Assembly: GCF_022603395.1 (NCBI RefSeq)
Contig: NZ_JAIBKA010000001.1
Location: 248,001 to 312,000, forward strand
Direction of reading: 5' to 3'
DNA: 64,000 bases
Source: Desulfoferrobacter suflitae
Lineage (GTDB): Bacteria; Desulfobacterota; Syntrophobacteria; Syntrophobacterales; Syntrophobacteraceae
In this document: piece after piece, positions 9,323 through 17,418 of the stretch
How positions within the stretch are numbered: position 1 is the stretch's first letter
Layout of the letters: every line of letters begins with the position of its first letter
The notes under the pieces: generated by a model
What the model saw: the letters and a program-made list of their open reading frames with translations, nothing else
The model's database searches: none
What the model was told of the DNA's origin: nothing
Made by a program: the position numbers and the translations under genes

Positions 9323-9400
9323 GGTGGGTGTAGCTCAATAGGTTAGAGCACTGGGTTGTGGCCCCAGAGGCTGTCGGTTCAAGTCCGATCACTCACCCCA
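9323..9400 (+). tRNA. tRNA-His (GTG)
   Basis: Cloverleaf read by eye. The acceptor stem GTGGGTG (9324-9330) pairs with CACTCAC with one G-T. The G at 9323 is the encoded G-1 typical of tRNA-His and faces discriminator C. Anticodon stem CTGGG/CCCAG encloses the loop with GTG at 9358-9360. The T-loop GGTTCAAGTCC is present and CCA is encoded at 9398-9400. No convincing promoter was found directly upstream. Confidence 0.97.
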
Positions 9401-9494
9401 ATCACCTACTACTTTTATCTGTGCTCACGAAGTATCTGCCGCCCCCCCGAAGTTCTCTGTCGTACCCGATTCATTTCCGTTAGGGGGACCGATT

Positions 9495-9522
9495 ATGGCG
9501 TGTATATGGCGCAATCATGGCG
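9495..9522. repeat. Three ATGGCG hexamers at an 11-bp period
   Basis: ATGGCG occurs at 9495-9500, 9506-9511 and 9517-9522, each separated by 5 bp, so the copies sit on one face of the helix. This is the geometry of a protein-binding array. No partner gene is evident and the function is unknown. Confidence 0.5.
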
Positions 9523-9544
9523 CCAATTATTCCTGAGACCTTGC

Positions 9545-9561
9545 ACTGCAGCAGGTGCAGT
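9545..9561. repeat. Short inverted repeat (ACTGCA/TGCAGT)
   Basis: A perfect 6-bp inverted repeat with a 5-nt loop, 23 bases beyond the phased hexamers. It is too short to act as a terminator and has no T-run. It may be part of a structured transcript or an operator. Confidence 0.35.
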
Positions 9562-9657
9562 TGTGTGATTTCAGCCACATAGAAACGATACCGGGTTGTG
9601 GCATGCTCATTGCTTAAGCTTCTTGACACGAAAGAAATCAACTCTTTCCTCCTCTGA

Positions 9658-9694
9658 AGCTAACCGGTTCCAGCCCCTCCGGTTAGCTTTTTTA
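9658..9694 (+). terminator. Rho-independent terminator
   Basis: A 10-bp perfect stem AGCTAACCGG / CCGGTTAGCT with an 11-nt loop, followed directly by a run of T on the plus strand. It would end a plus-strand transcript. The nearest upstream gene is tRNA-His, about 260 nt away, so either the tRNA trailer is long or an unannotated RNA ends here. Confidence 0.85.
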
Positions 9695-9823
9695 TTTGGG
9701 TTGGATTTTCTGGCTGCACAGGCAAAAGCATCGCGCGTTCGTCAAAACTTTTATCCTTATTACGATTCTATTGTCTCGCGACCCAATGAGCGCTATATGA
9801 TCACGGGGACAGTAGGCCCCTAA

Positions 9824-9883
9824 GAGCCCGTCCGAGAAGTTTCTCTCCCTCAAGGGGAAAACGAATTTATCCTTCTCGGGCAG
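9824..9883. repeat. Intergenic repeat copy with imperfect inverted ends
   Basis: The ends read GCCCG(tcc)GAGAAG and CTTCTCGGGC, which pair apart from a 3-nt bulge. The centre, CTCTCCCTC-AAGGGGA, closely matches the start of the element at 21494 and more loosely the one near 20562. All three copies are intergenic. Confidence 0.5.
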
Positions 9884-9962
9884 TCTTCTAATGCATTTCA
9901 GCGGAATTTGTGCAGCCTCTGGAAAATTCCGCCGGGCACAACATCACTCACCGAGGAAGCCA

Positions 9963-11468
9963 ATGGCCAACAAGACATACGATGATGCTCATCAAATCAG
10001 GATATGTAAGGGCGACATCGATTATCAAGGCATCGTGGAGCACGTCAACGAAGGCGTGGTGATCATTCGAGAAGGAAAAATTGTTCTTGCCAACAACGCA
10101 TTTTTTGAAATCTCCGGGAAGGGGCCTGCTGAGACGCTGAAAACCGAATTTTCGAGGTTTATATCCGGAGCCGACCGGGCAAAAGTCGCAAAGTACTTCA
10201 CCGAGCGTCTGTTCACCGAGGACCTGCCCGACCGTATCGAGTTTGTCATGCCAAGGAGAGACGGCGATGCCATTATCGAGATGAAAGTGAGCGTTGTGGA
10301 GTGTGGAGGCGTTCCGGCGATACTCGGCGCCTTGACCGACATTTCCGAGCGCCGCAAGACACGCATTGAGTTGGAAAGAACCAAGGAGCGTCTTGAGAGC
10401 ATCCTTCATTCCATGAACGAAGTGGTCGTTTCCATGTCCGCAACCGGTTACTGGATACTTGCCATCAATCCTGCGGCAGAGGCCCTCTATGGTGTTCCGG
10501 TAAGGGATTTCACCAGCGGAGAAAATCACATCTTGAGTTTTGTCCATCCCGAAGATCTGGGTAAAGTAAAGCAGTTTTACGATAATCTGCCGGAAGCCGA
10601 GTTCAGCGAGGAACAGTATCGCATCATCAGCAGGGACAACCAGGTCAAGTGGGTCCGGGACGAAGGGCACGTTGTCTATTCGGGCCGTGGAACAATCAGA
10701 AGAATCGATCATGTCATCAGAGACATCACCGAGGAGAAGAAGGCAATCGATGCGCTGAAACAGAGTGAAGCCAAGTACAAGGGTTTTTTTGATTCGACCA
10801 GTGACATGGCTTTCACGTTGACTCCCGAGGGAGTCTTTCTCGATATCAACGAAGCCGGCATGAAGCTTCTCGGTTTTGAAGACAAGATGGAGGCGCTTGC
10901 CAGCAACGTAGAAGACTTTTATGTCGACCTCACAGAGAGGCAGGCGCTGCTCAAGGCAATCTACGCCAAAGGCCATGTCGAAGGCGAACATGTAAGGCTC
11001 CGGAATAAAGCGGGAGAAATCATCGAAGTGGCCATCACCACACGAGCGAAAATCGACGATTTTGGGCGCGTGCTCTACCATGAGGGCATTGCCCATAATA
11101 TCACCAAAGCGCTTGAAGATCAGAGAAACAGGGTGCTGCGCAACGCTGCCGGGAGCATGTGCCACTATCTCAACACGCACCTCATGCATCTGTTGAACTC
11201 CAAGGACGCCGTTGCAGAAGAGATGGCGGAACTGAACACGCTGATCGACGAGGTTGCCCTAAGCCATCTTCCGCGAGAGATTGCAGGCAGGATGAAGCGC
11301 ATCATGGAAAACATGCAAGACTATTGCAAAGGTGTTACCACTGCCTATGAGAGGATCTCGGAGGTAACCAAGGCGCTTAGTCAAGCGTTTCACTATGAGG
11401 AAGAATCCTATGTGGCCGGCACCATCCTCGATATCTTCAGATCATACGGATACAGCGGCGACGATTAG
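9963..11468 (+). CDS. Three-PAS sensor protein with a DHp-like C-terminus and no ATPase domain
   Basis: A 501-aa cytoplasmic protein. Three PAS modules occupy roughly residues 20-120, 140-255 and 265-385, joined by the charged helices typical of PAS linkers (ERRKTRIELERTKERLE; EEKKAIDALKQSEAKYKG). Residues 386-480 are helical and include HYLNTHLMHLLN with His about 401, resembling a histidine-kinase dimerisation/phosphoacceptor helix. The protein then ends without the N, G1 or G2 boxes of a HATPase domain. ATG 9963 is chosen for its GAGGAAG ribosome site; the upstream in-frame start would add 24 unconserved residues. It may accept phosphate from another kinase or act purely as a sensor scaffold. 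Confidence 0.75.
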   Translation: MANKTYDDAHQIRICKGDIDYQGIVEHVNEGVVIIREGKIVLANNAFFEISGKGPAETLKTEFSRFISGADRAKVAKYFTERLFTEDLPDRIEFVMPRRDGDAIIEMKVSVVECGGVPAILGALTDISERRKTRIELERTKERLESILHSMNEVVVSMSATGYWILAINPAAEALYGVPVRDFTSGENHILSFVHPEDLGKVKQFYDNLPEAEFSEEQYRIISRDNQVKWVRDEGHVVYSGRGTIRRIDHVIRDITEEKKAIDALKQSEAKYKGFFDSTSDMAFTLTPEGVFLDINEAGMKLLGFEDKMEALASNVEDFYVDLTERQALLKAIYAKGHVEGEHVRLRNKAGEIIEVAITTRAKIDDFGRVLYHEGIAHNITKALEDQRNRVLRNAAGSMCHYLNTHLMHLLNSKDAVAEEMAELNTLIDEVALSHLPREIAGRMKRIMENMQDYCKGVTTAYERISEVTKALSQAFHYEEESYVAGTILDIFRSYGYSGDD

Positions 11469-11574
11469 CAGGTTTGTTTGTCAAGCAGCCGATTGGCGCG
11501 GCAAAACCCGACACACTGGAGCCGGTGCAAAAACAAATCCGTTTGCTCCAGGAGTGTCGACCTAAGCATTGCCA

Positions 11575-11603
11575 TTGACAGCTTCGCCACAGTTGGTTAA
11601 CCT
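11575..11603 (+). promoter_or_regulatory. Sigma-70 promoter of bioYMN
   Basis: A consensus -35 TTGACA at 11575-11580, a 17-bp spacer and -10 TAACCT at 11598-11603, which keeps the key T1, A2 and T6. The predicted transcript start is near 11610. The -10 lies inside the left half of the BirA-type operator. A separate bulged inverted repeat (CTGGAGC 11516-11522, GCTCCAG 11545-11551) lies upstream in the gap and has no T-run. Confidence 0.6.
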
Positions 11604-11626
11604 AATTGGCGCTTTACGGTTAACAA
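11597..11626 (+). promoter_or_regulatory. BirA operator (biotin repressor site)
   Basis: TTAACC (11597-11602), 15 bp, GGTTAACAA (11618-11626). This fits the known BirA consensus of TTGTnAACC-N14-16-GGTTnACAA half-sites. The left half covers the promoter -10 and the right half ends 10 bp before the bioY ATG, so bound BirA would block transcription when biotinyl-AMP is plentiful. Confidence 0.8.
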
Positions 11627-11636
11627 ACCCGCTTTC

Positions 11637-12212
11637 ATGGCAACACATTCGGAAAATCATAACATGCCGGTTAAACAGTTACAGTCGATGGTCTACGCCT
11701 CGTTGATGGCCGCCCTCATTGCCATGGGTGCCTACATCCACATCCCCTTGGGGCCGGTCCCCATCGTGCTGCAGAATCTTTTTGTCCCGCTTGCAGCGTT
11801 ATTGCTGGGAAGCCGCTGGGGATCGATAAGCGTCGCGATCTATCTTTTTGCAGGGGCCATGGGAATCCCCGTTTTTGCTGGAGCCAAAGGAGGGCTTGCC
11901 CATTTTCTCGGTCCTACTGGTGGTTATTTGCTGGGATTTCTGCTGGCCGCCTGGGTCACCGGCAGCATTGCCGAGCACTCGGCAGAGCGCCCCGTTGCCA
12001 TCCTGTTGGCGGTCACATTCGGCATGCTGACCATTTACGCGGTGGGCGTTCCATGGCTCAAGTATGCAGCCGGATTGACCTGGAGCAAAGCAGTGCTGGT
12101 GGGCATGGTTCCTTTTCTCGTTGGCGATGTGTTTAAAGCCGGGGCAGCAGTGGTGCTGGCAAGAGCATTGAAGCCAATGGTCACCCGCCAGCTGAGGCCC
12201 ACCTCCTCATGA
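11637..12212 (+). CDS. bioY: Biotin transporter substrate-binding subunit BioY
   Basis: S-component of an ECF-type biotin transporter (191 aa from the first ATG), a six-helix membrane protein. The family signature is visible: IPLGPVPIVLQNLFV, LLLGSRWG, GIPVFAGAKGG and GPTGGYLLGF. A second ATG at 11664 has a better ribosome site (GGAAA, 8 nt) and would give 182 aa, so the start is uncertain. Its stop overlaps bioM by 4 nt. Together with the operator upstream, it identifies the next two genes as the biotin energy-coupling module. Confidence 0.9.
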   Translation: MATHSENHNMPVKQLQSMVYASLMAALIAMGAYIHIPLGPVPIVLQNLFVPLAALLLGSRWGSISVAIYLFAGAMGIPVFAGAKGGLAHFLGPTGGYLLGFLLAAWVTGSIAEHSAERPVAILLAVTFGMLTIYAVGVPWLKYAAGLTWSKAVLVGMVPFLVGDVFKAGAAVVLARALKPMVTRQLRPTSS

Positions 12213-12955
12213 TCGAAATAGACCGACTCCAGTGCCGCTACCCCGACGGAACGGTTGCTATTAAAGACCTCGATATCACCGTTCCAGAGGGCGAATTTCT
12301 GCTCATTTGCGGGCCCAACGGCAGCGGCAAGACAACACTGATCCGGCATATCAATGGGCTGCTGCAACCGTTTGCCGGCAGTATCCGGGTGGCCGGAATC
12401 GATGTTGCCGACGCCGAGGAGGAAGTGCGCAAACTGGTGGGTATGGTATTCCAGGACGCCGACAGCCAAATCATCGGGGAAACGGTTTGGGACGATGTCG
12501 CTTTCGGTCCGCAAAACCTGGGGCTGTCCGAACTTGAAATCCAGGGACGAGTCGACTGGGCGCTCAACTCTGTGGCTCTCCAAAACCTGGCCGATAAGCC
12601 ATGCCATTTGCTTTCGGGAGGAGAAAAGCGTCGCCTTGCCATTGCAGGAGTCCTGGCAATGCAGCCTCGAGTGCTCATCTTCGACGAACCCTTCGCAAAC
12701 CTGGATTACAGCGGAGTGCGCCAGACCCTTCAGCAAATCATTACATTTCACCAGAAAGGCCACACGGTAATAGTGACCACCCATGACGTTGAAAAGGTCA
12801 TCGCCCATGTCAGCCGAGTAGTCGTTTTGTATGATGGAGAACTTCGGGCGGACGGGCCACCGGCATTGGTAGTCAAGAATCTGTCTCGCTATCAAATCCG
12901 CCCTCCGTGTTACAGTCTGCTTGGAAGCGAGCCCATTTCATGGCTGACCGCCTGA
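12209..12955 (+). CDS. bioM: Biotin ECF transporter ATPase BioM (CbiO-type)
   Basis: ABC ATPase (248 aa) that powers BioY through BioN. Walker A is GPNGSGKTT near residue 37, the signature is LLSGGEKRRLAIA near 133, Walker B is VLIFDEPFANLD near 155 and the switch histidine is in TTHDVEKV. The Q-loop segment GMVFQDADSQI carries the DxDxQ motif typical of ECF A-subunits. The start overlaps bioY by ATGA. Family similarity alone would also fit cobalt transport, but the context makes it BioM. Confidence 0.9.
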   Translation: MIEIDRLQCRYPDGTVAIKDLDITVPEGEFLLICGPNGSGKTTLIRHINGLLQPFAGSIRVAGIDVADAEEEVRKLVGMVFQDADSQIIGETVWDDVAFGPQNLGLSELEIQGRVDWALNSVALQNLADKPCHLLSGGEKRRLAIAGVLAMQPRVLIFDEPFANLDYSGVRQTLQQIITFHQKGHTVIVTTHDVEKVIAHVSRVVVLYDGELRADGPPALVVKNLSRYQIRPPCYSLLGSEPISWLTA

Positions 12956-13674
12956 TGTTGCACTATTTCCCCGGCAACACCCCGCTTCATCACTGGGACG
13001 CCCGCTGCAAATTCCCGGGTCTGATGATCGTGACCCTTTCCTTGCTGCAGATGGACGTACCATCGCTCGTCTTGTTTACCTTGGTGTTCTTCGCCGCTTT
13101 CGGCGTCGCACGGCTGCCCGGGAGGGCCCTGTTACTGAGCGGGAAGCCGTGGCTGTTATTTCTCGCAATCATATTCATTGTTCAGGTCTTTTTTCAGCAT
13201 CCATCATTCTGGGATTTGCCGCATGTGAAAGCGGCCGGGATCGTGTGCTGGCGACTGGCTCTGATGTTGGCTTACGCCATCCTGTTCACATTGGTTACCA
13301 AACCACGCGAGATGCAGGATGCCATCACCTGGTTTCTGAGACCGCTGCCTTTCCTACCCGCGCGCCGTATCGCCATGATGGTCAGTCTCACTGTCAAGTT
13401 TCTCCCTCTGCTGCTCGATCAGTTTGCCGAAGTGCAGCTGGCGGTAAAATCCCGCATGGGGAATCGGTCGGGAAGATCCCTTCGGCACATCAAGACCCTG
13501 TGTTTACCGCTCTTTCGCAGGTCTTTCATCCGCTGCGACGAACTGGCCCTCGCATTGGCAGCGCGCGGCTACCGGGAGGATTTGCCGCTGACCCTGCCAA
13601 GAATTCGATTATTTCACGTACTTGCTCTGTTGCTGGTGGGAGTAGTCGCACTGGCGGGAGCGCTGTTGAACTGA
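12940..13674 (+). CDS. bioN: Biotin ECF transporter transmembrane subunit BioN (CbiQ-type)
   Basis: T-component (244 aa), a polytopic membrane protein that links the ATPase to BioY. The two Ala-Arg-Gly-like coupling motifs are recognisable: VKSRMG near residue 170 and LAARGY near 205. ATG 12940 overlaps the end of bioM; an ATG at 12955 inside the TGATG stop-start junction is an alternative. No convincing gene follows before the convergent DUF4340 gene about 105 nt away. Confidence 0.85.
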   Translation: MADRLMLHYFPGNTPLHHWDARCKFPGLMIVTLSLLQMDVPSLVLFTLVFFAAFGVARLPGRALLLSGKPWLLFLAIIFIVQVFFQHPSFWDLPHVKAAGIVCWRLALMLAYAILFTLVTKPREMQDAITWFLRPLPFLPARRIAMMVSLTVKFLPLLLDQFAEVQLAVKSRMGNRSGRSLRHIKTLCLPLFRRSFIRCDELALALAARGYREDLPLTLPRIRLFHVLALLLVGVVALAGALLN

Positions 13675-13779
13675 ACGGGGTCAGTGCTTGAACCTGGGGA
13701 GCAAGAGCATTTGCAGACAATGGCTCTGCATTGCTTGAATCAACCTAAGGGTTTAAAGGGGCTTTTGCTTCTCCCGCGG

Positions 13780-15147
13780 TCATTTCGCTTCACCTTCGGA
13801 AAGATTAACCAGATCTTTCTGCACTCGCTCGAGGAGCTCGGGCTCGACCTCAACCGCTTCAGCAGGCTGATCTCCCTGCTGTATCCAGACAACGCCGGAT
13901 TTTGCAGGCGGCTGCATATCCCGGCTCCAGTTTAGCGAAGCGAGCTTTTCTCCAGCAGCATAAAAATCCAAACCGCCGTATGGCTCGAAGGGAACTGCGG
14001 ACACCGGATCCAGTTTTCGCAGGTATTCCGCCTGAGTTAAATCATAGATCAGTGAACTCATTTGCCACGAATCCTTGAGCGTTCCGGGCTCTGCATCGTC
14101 GCCGGCCGTTGTTCCCCAGCTGTTTTCACCTGTTTTGAGCACACGGCCTCGCCGGTCACCCAGATGCCACCTGACCTCACTCACTTCACCGGCCTTCAAT
14201 GTCATCAACGAGCGGTCTTCGAGAGCCGCAACGGTGGTCGGCAGGTCCTGCAACATAGCGGCATCAATCGTTACTACCGCTGGAAGCTCGGAGCTGAGTG
14301 CGGTCAGCACGTTTTCCTCTATGTCCACGTCCCCCAGCTGCAGCCGGCTCGACTTGCCGTCAAGAAACTGCAGTTGCACTGTAACCTGCGGCGGGTCCAA
14401 CCCATGTGTTGCAAGATTTTTGACTTGATCTTCAACAAACTTCTGCGCTCTCAGCCAGCGCAGCTGTTCCAGTACATTCTGCACTTTGCTGCCTTTAATC
14501 TTTATATCAGGCCGCTTCTCCGCTTTCCAGGTGAGGTCGGCTTGACGGCTAATCGATACCGGCTCGCCGTTTTGCCACGCCACCTCGAGGCCCACTGTTT
14601 TTTCGGGTTCGAAGACCAGGAGCTCTCTCCTCCTCAGCTCATCGACACCTTTGTGCAACACACCCCAAACCCCCTCGGCTATTAGAAAAACCGGGGCCCG
14701 ATCTCCGATCTTGGCATAATACCCTTCACCGGTGGGATTCTTGTCACCCAGCAGCAGCTGCCAACTCTGATCCTTTTCAACTATCTCCAAGTGGAGAACC
14801 GGATCGCTCAGGCCGTATGATTTCAAGTCTCCGGGAACGGACGTCACTTCTCTTTCCAGTGCAAGCGTCGCGACGGTATTGAGGAGACCCTCGACAACCG
14901 CCTGGTCCGCCTGGCAAGGGATCGGTTCGGTAATCTTCCAAATCTGGTCCTTGGCCAGCCGAACCGTTTTTTTGTCCCTGGATTGAATAGTGACAGCGCG
15001 CACGTCATCGGCTGTGAAATGAAAGATTCTCCTGGCCAGTCTCTCCTGCGCTTCCTGCCGCTCTTGTTTGACAACTTCAAAGTAATAATAATAGCCTGTC
15101 AAAAGCACCAGTATGACAAGATATATCATGGGCCGGCTCCACTTCAT
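13780..15147 (-). CDS. DUF4340 protein of a Gld-type ABC locus
   Basis: A 455-aa protein with one N-terminal membrane helix (about residues 7-20) and repeated alpha/beta segments of the DUF4340 type (TADDVRAVTIQ, IWKITEPI, YGLSDP). It is probably anchored in the inner membrane facing the periplasm. ATG 15147 is chosen because GGAGG precedes it and it overlaps the gldG-like stop by 4 nt; the longer frame adds 26 unlikely residues. DUF4340 genes commonly follow gldG-like genes, so it is probably an accessory part of the same ABC system. Its function is unknown. Confidence 0.75.
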   Translation of the reverse strand: MKWSRPMIYLVILVLLTGYYYYFEVVKQERQEAQERLARRIFHFTADDVRAVTIQSRDKKTVRLAKDQIWKITEPIPCQADQAVVEGLLNTVATLALEREVTSVPGDLKSYGLSDPVLHLEIVEKDQSWQLLLGDKNPTGEGYYAKIGDRAPVFLIAEGVWGVLHKGVDELRRRELLVFEPEKTVGLEVAWQNGEPVSISRQADLTWKAEKRPDIKIKGSKVQNVLEQLRWLRAQKFVEDQVKNLATHGLDPPQVTVQLQFLDGKSSRLQLGDVDIEENVLTALSSELPAVVTIDAAMLQDLPTTVAALEDRSLMTLKAGEVSEVRWHLGDRRGRVLKTGENSWGTTAGDDAEPGTLKDSWQMSSLIYDLTQAEYLRKLDPVSAVPFEPYGGLDFYAAGEKLASLNWSRDMQPPAKSGVVWIQQGDQPAEAVEVEPELLERVQKDLVNLSEGEAK

Positions 15148-16595
15148 CGCTGCGACCTCCGCACCCGGTAAACGGCGAAGCCAACCAGCAGAAGTGCCAG
15201 CGGTACAAACACCAGGACGGTCCACAGGAGCATCTGAGCCTGACTGTCGGTCAGCATCACCGCCTGCCCTCCTGCTTTTCTAGGTTCGATGGTGATGAGA
15301 TTCTCTTCATCGGCCAAAAAATTCACAATGTTCAGGAAAAAATCCCCATTGCCGGAAAGTCCGAAATGCGTGTTGTTGATGAAGTCCGAGTCTCCCGCCA
15401 CCAACAGATAAGCCTTCTGGGCACGCCCCCCGCCTGCATCACCGGGAGCATCCTGCTTTTTCACTGCCGAATCAGGCTTAGGCTCCCCGGAAGGATTCTC
15501 GTCACCCGACATGTCGGCAAGATTCATCTGCACAAGCACCATCAAGGGTACCGGTCCGGCCTCATCGGTCTTTTCATCAAAACTGGCCTGCCCCTCCTGG
15601 AGGAGCTCGAAATCCGTTTCCGCCCATGCATTGGGGGACGTTGACGCAAGAATTTCCGTCTGAATGCCGTCGGGCAAATCCCTGGCCGACCGGACCGAGC
15701 GGGCCTCCGGGTAAAAGGTTGCAATATTAAAGTGTTCGCTGATCTTGTGCAGCCCGTATTCCGTCACAACCGGCAGCAGATAACTGCCCCCGAATACTCT
15801 GCTGAGCTTGTCGATGACGATATCCTCGGTTATTCCAACACCATACTGCAACAAAAACTCCTTCATTCCCGCATCAAAGGTAGGGTCCAGGAACACCACC
15901 AGCTTGCCTCCCCGGGCCAGATAACTCTTCAGGGCGGCCAGTTCCTGGCCAAAAAGAGGCTTGCGCGGTCCCGCTATAACCAGCACCGCCACGTCTTCGG
16001 GCACGCTTTCGTGCTGCAACAAATTGAGCTCTTCAACCTGGTAGTTCTCCTTTTGCAGCGCCGATTTGACCGTCGAGTAGCCCTCTTTATCCAGCTCCTG
16101 CAAGGAATGTTCGCCGTGTCCGATCAGGAAGAAAACCTTTTTCTGCTGCTCCCGGGTCAACCTCAAAATGCCGTTGGTCAGAGACTCTTCGGTTGCATCC
16201 TGGATAGTGTGCTGTTTGCCGAAGCCTTCCAGAACCAGCGTACCATACGAACGGATGTCGTACTGCCGCGCTTTTTCCGGATGGCGGTCGGGGTCGATGA
16301 ATTGGTAGCTTATTTTTTTATTGTGATATCGGTAGGTCTCAAACAAATCCCTGGCTTCCATCTCCTCCGGCGCCGCAGTTGCGAAGAACGCCTTAATTTC
16401 GATGGGCTCTTCGATGGAATTCAACACATTGCGGGTCTGTTCCGAGAGGGTGAAAGCGCCTGATTGAGTCAGATCCAACCGCCACGGATGGCGATCGGCA
16501 ATGAGGGCGACAACCACCAGAATCCCCAGGAAGAAAAGTGTTGAAGCCACTGCGTTCGACCCATATTTCCAAAATCGCCGTCGATTAGTCGGCAT
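15144..16595 (-). CDS. GldG-like auxiliary component of an ABC system
   Basis: A 483-aa protein with a membrane helix at about residues 16-33 and another near the C-terminus (about 453-475), enclosing a large soluble domain with the GldG pattern: LTQSGAFTLSEQT, IEIKAFFA, IDPDRHPEKA, FFLIGHGEHS and VVFLDPTFD. GldG works with GldA and GldF in Bacteroidota gliding and secretion, but homologues in Deltaproteobacteria have no assigned role. A stretch near residues 345-395 is rich in Asp, Gly and Pro and is probably a flexible loop. Confidence 0.8.
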   Translation of the reverse strand: MPTNRRRFWKYGSNAVASTLFFLGILVVVALIADRHPWRLDLTQSGAFTLSEQTRNVLNSIEEPIEIKAFFATAAPEEMEARDLFETYRYHNKKISYQFIDPDRHPEKARQYDIRSYGTLVLEGFGKQHTIQDATEESLTNGILRLTREQQKKVFFLIGHGEHSLQELDKEGYSTVKSALQKENYQVEELNLLQHESVPEDVAVLVIAGPRKPLFGQELAALKSYLARGGKLVVFLDPTFDAGMKEFLLQYGVGITEDIVIDKLSRVFGGSYLLPVVTEYGLHKISEHFNIATFYPEARSVRSARDLPDGIQTEILASTSPNAWAETDFELLQEGQASFDEKTDEAGPVPLMVLVQMNLADMSGDENPSGEPKPDSAVKKQDAPGDAGGGRAQKAYLLVAGDSDFINNTHFGLSGNGDFFLNIVNFLADEENLITIEPRKAGGQAVMLTDSQAQMLLWTVLVFVPLALLLVGFAVYRVRRSQR

Positions 16596-16647
16596 AAGCT
16601 GCTGCCTCCATTATGAAATGCTGCACGGGATGGCTCACCGTCAGGCT

Positions 16648-17418
16648 TTAGCCTTTCCACCGGTAGGATTCCAGCTGTCGCAGGGTAAAAAACAGGAACA
16701 GGATAACGAAGGATACGTAGTATATAATGTCCCGGGAATCGAGGATCCCCTTGGCAAAGCTGTCGAGGTGCCCGGTAATCGCAAGGTACTCGATCAGAGC
16801 GCCTGCAGTCGGTCCAACCAGGGTCTTGGTCCAACCGACGATCCAAAACATCAGTAAAGCCCCAAAGGAAAGCACAGCGGCGATGATTTGATTTTGCGTC
16901 ATGGAGGACGTCAAAATGCCGAGAGACATAAAAGCCCCGGCCAAAAGGAATATACCCAGGTAACCACACAGTACCGCCGGCCAATTAAGGCTCGCCATGT
17001 GCCCCAGGAGTGCAAAACCCGGCAGGGTGCCGGCCAGAATTGTTGCCATGGCTGTCAGGACCGCAGCGAACTTGGCCAGCAAGGTCGAACAGTCGGAGAC
17101 AGGGTAGGTGAAAAGCAGTTCCAGCGTCCCCGTTTTGCGTTCTTCGGCGTAAAGCCGCATGGTGATGAGAGGGCAAATCAGTAGCAGTATGATACTTAAG
17201 TCCAGGAAAAATGGGCGTATTACCATCTGCTCAAGACTCAGCTGCTCAGCCAGAACAAGGTTCTGACTTGCCTGGAAGCTCAATAGATTGTAATAGGCCA
17301 CCGAGTTGTAAAAAAAGTAACCGGAAATTACAAGGAAAGTGACTCCCACAGTATAGAATATCGGCGATGCAAACAACGCGTAGAGCTCTTTTCGATAGAC
17401 CGACCCGAAGCCTTTCAT
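16648..17418 (-). CDS. ABC-2 type permease (GldF-like)
   Basis: Integral membrane permease (256 aa) with about six helices. It begins VYRKELYALFASPIFY, a hallmark of GldF/NosY-type permeases, and has the conserved MRLYAEERKTGTLELL coupling segment near residue 85. Its start overlaps the end of the ATPase gene by 4 nt, so the two are translated together. Substrate unknown. Confidence 0.85.
   Translation of the reverse strand: MKGFGSVYRKELYALFASPIFYTVGVTFLVISGYFFYNSVAYYNLLSFQASQNLVLAEQLSLEQMVIRPFFLDLSIILLLICPLITMRLYAEERKTGTLELLFTYPVSDCSTLLAKFAAVLTAMATILAGTLPGFALLGHMASLNWPAVLCGYLGIFLLAGAFMSLGILTSSMTQNQIIAAVLSFGALLMFWIVGWTKTLVGPTAGALIEYLAITGHLDSFAKGILDSRDIIYYVSFVILFLFFTLRQLESYRWKG

Larger units (their letters stand above)
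9401..9962. other. Non-coding stretch between tRNA-His and the PAS gene
   Basis: About 560 bases without a credible gene. Short plus-strand frames at 9356-9568 and 9596-9823 lack ribosome sites and recognisable protein features. The stretch holds three phased hexamers (9495-9522), a small hairpin (9545-9561), a strong Rho-independent terminator (9658-9694) and a repeat-family copy (9824-9883). It may be the tRNA 3' trailer or a small RNA; the sequence alone does not decide. Confidence 0.5.

Noticed and set aside
9623-9628. TTGACA as a -35 for a small RNA
   Set aside because: No acceptable -10 at 16-18 bp, and the terminator stem begins only 29 bp later.
9596-9823. Short plus-strand frame between tRNA-His and the PAS gene
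   Set aside because: It reads through the terminator hairpin and has no ribosome site.
15732-16463. Plus-strand frame of 243 codons opposite the gldG-like gene
   Set aside because: Shadow of a convincing gene with no independent features.
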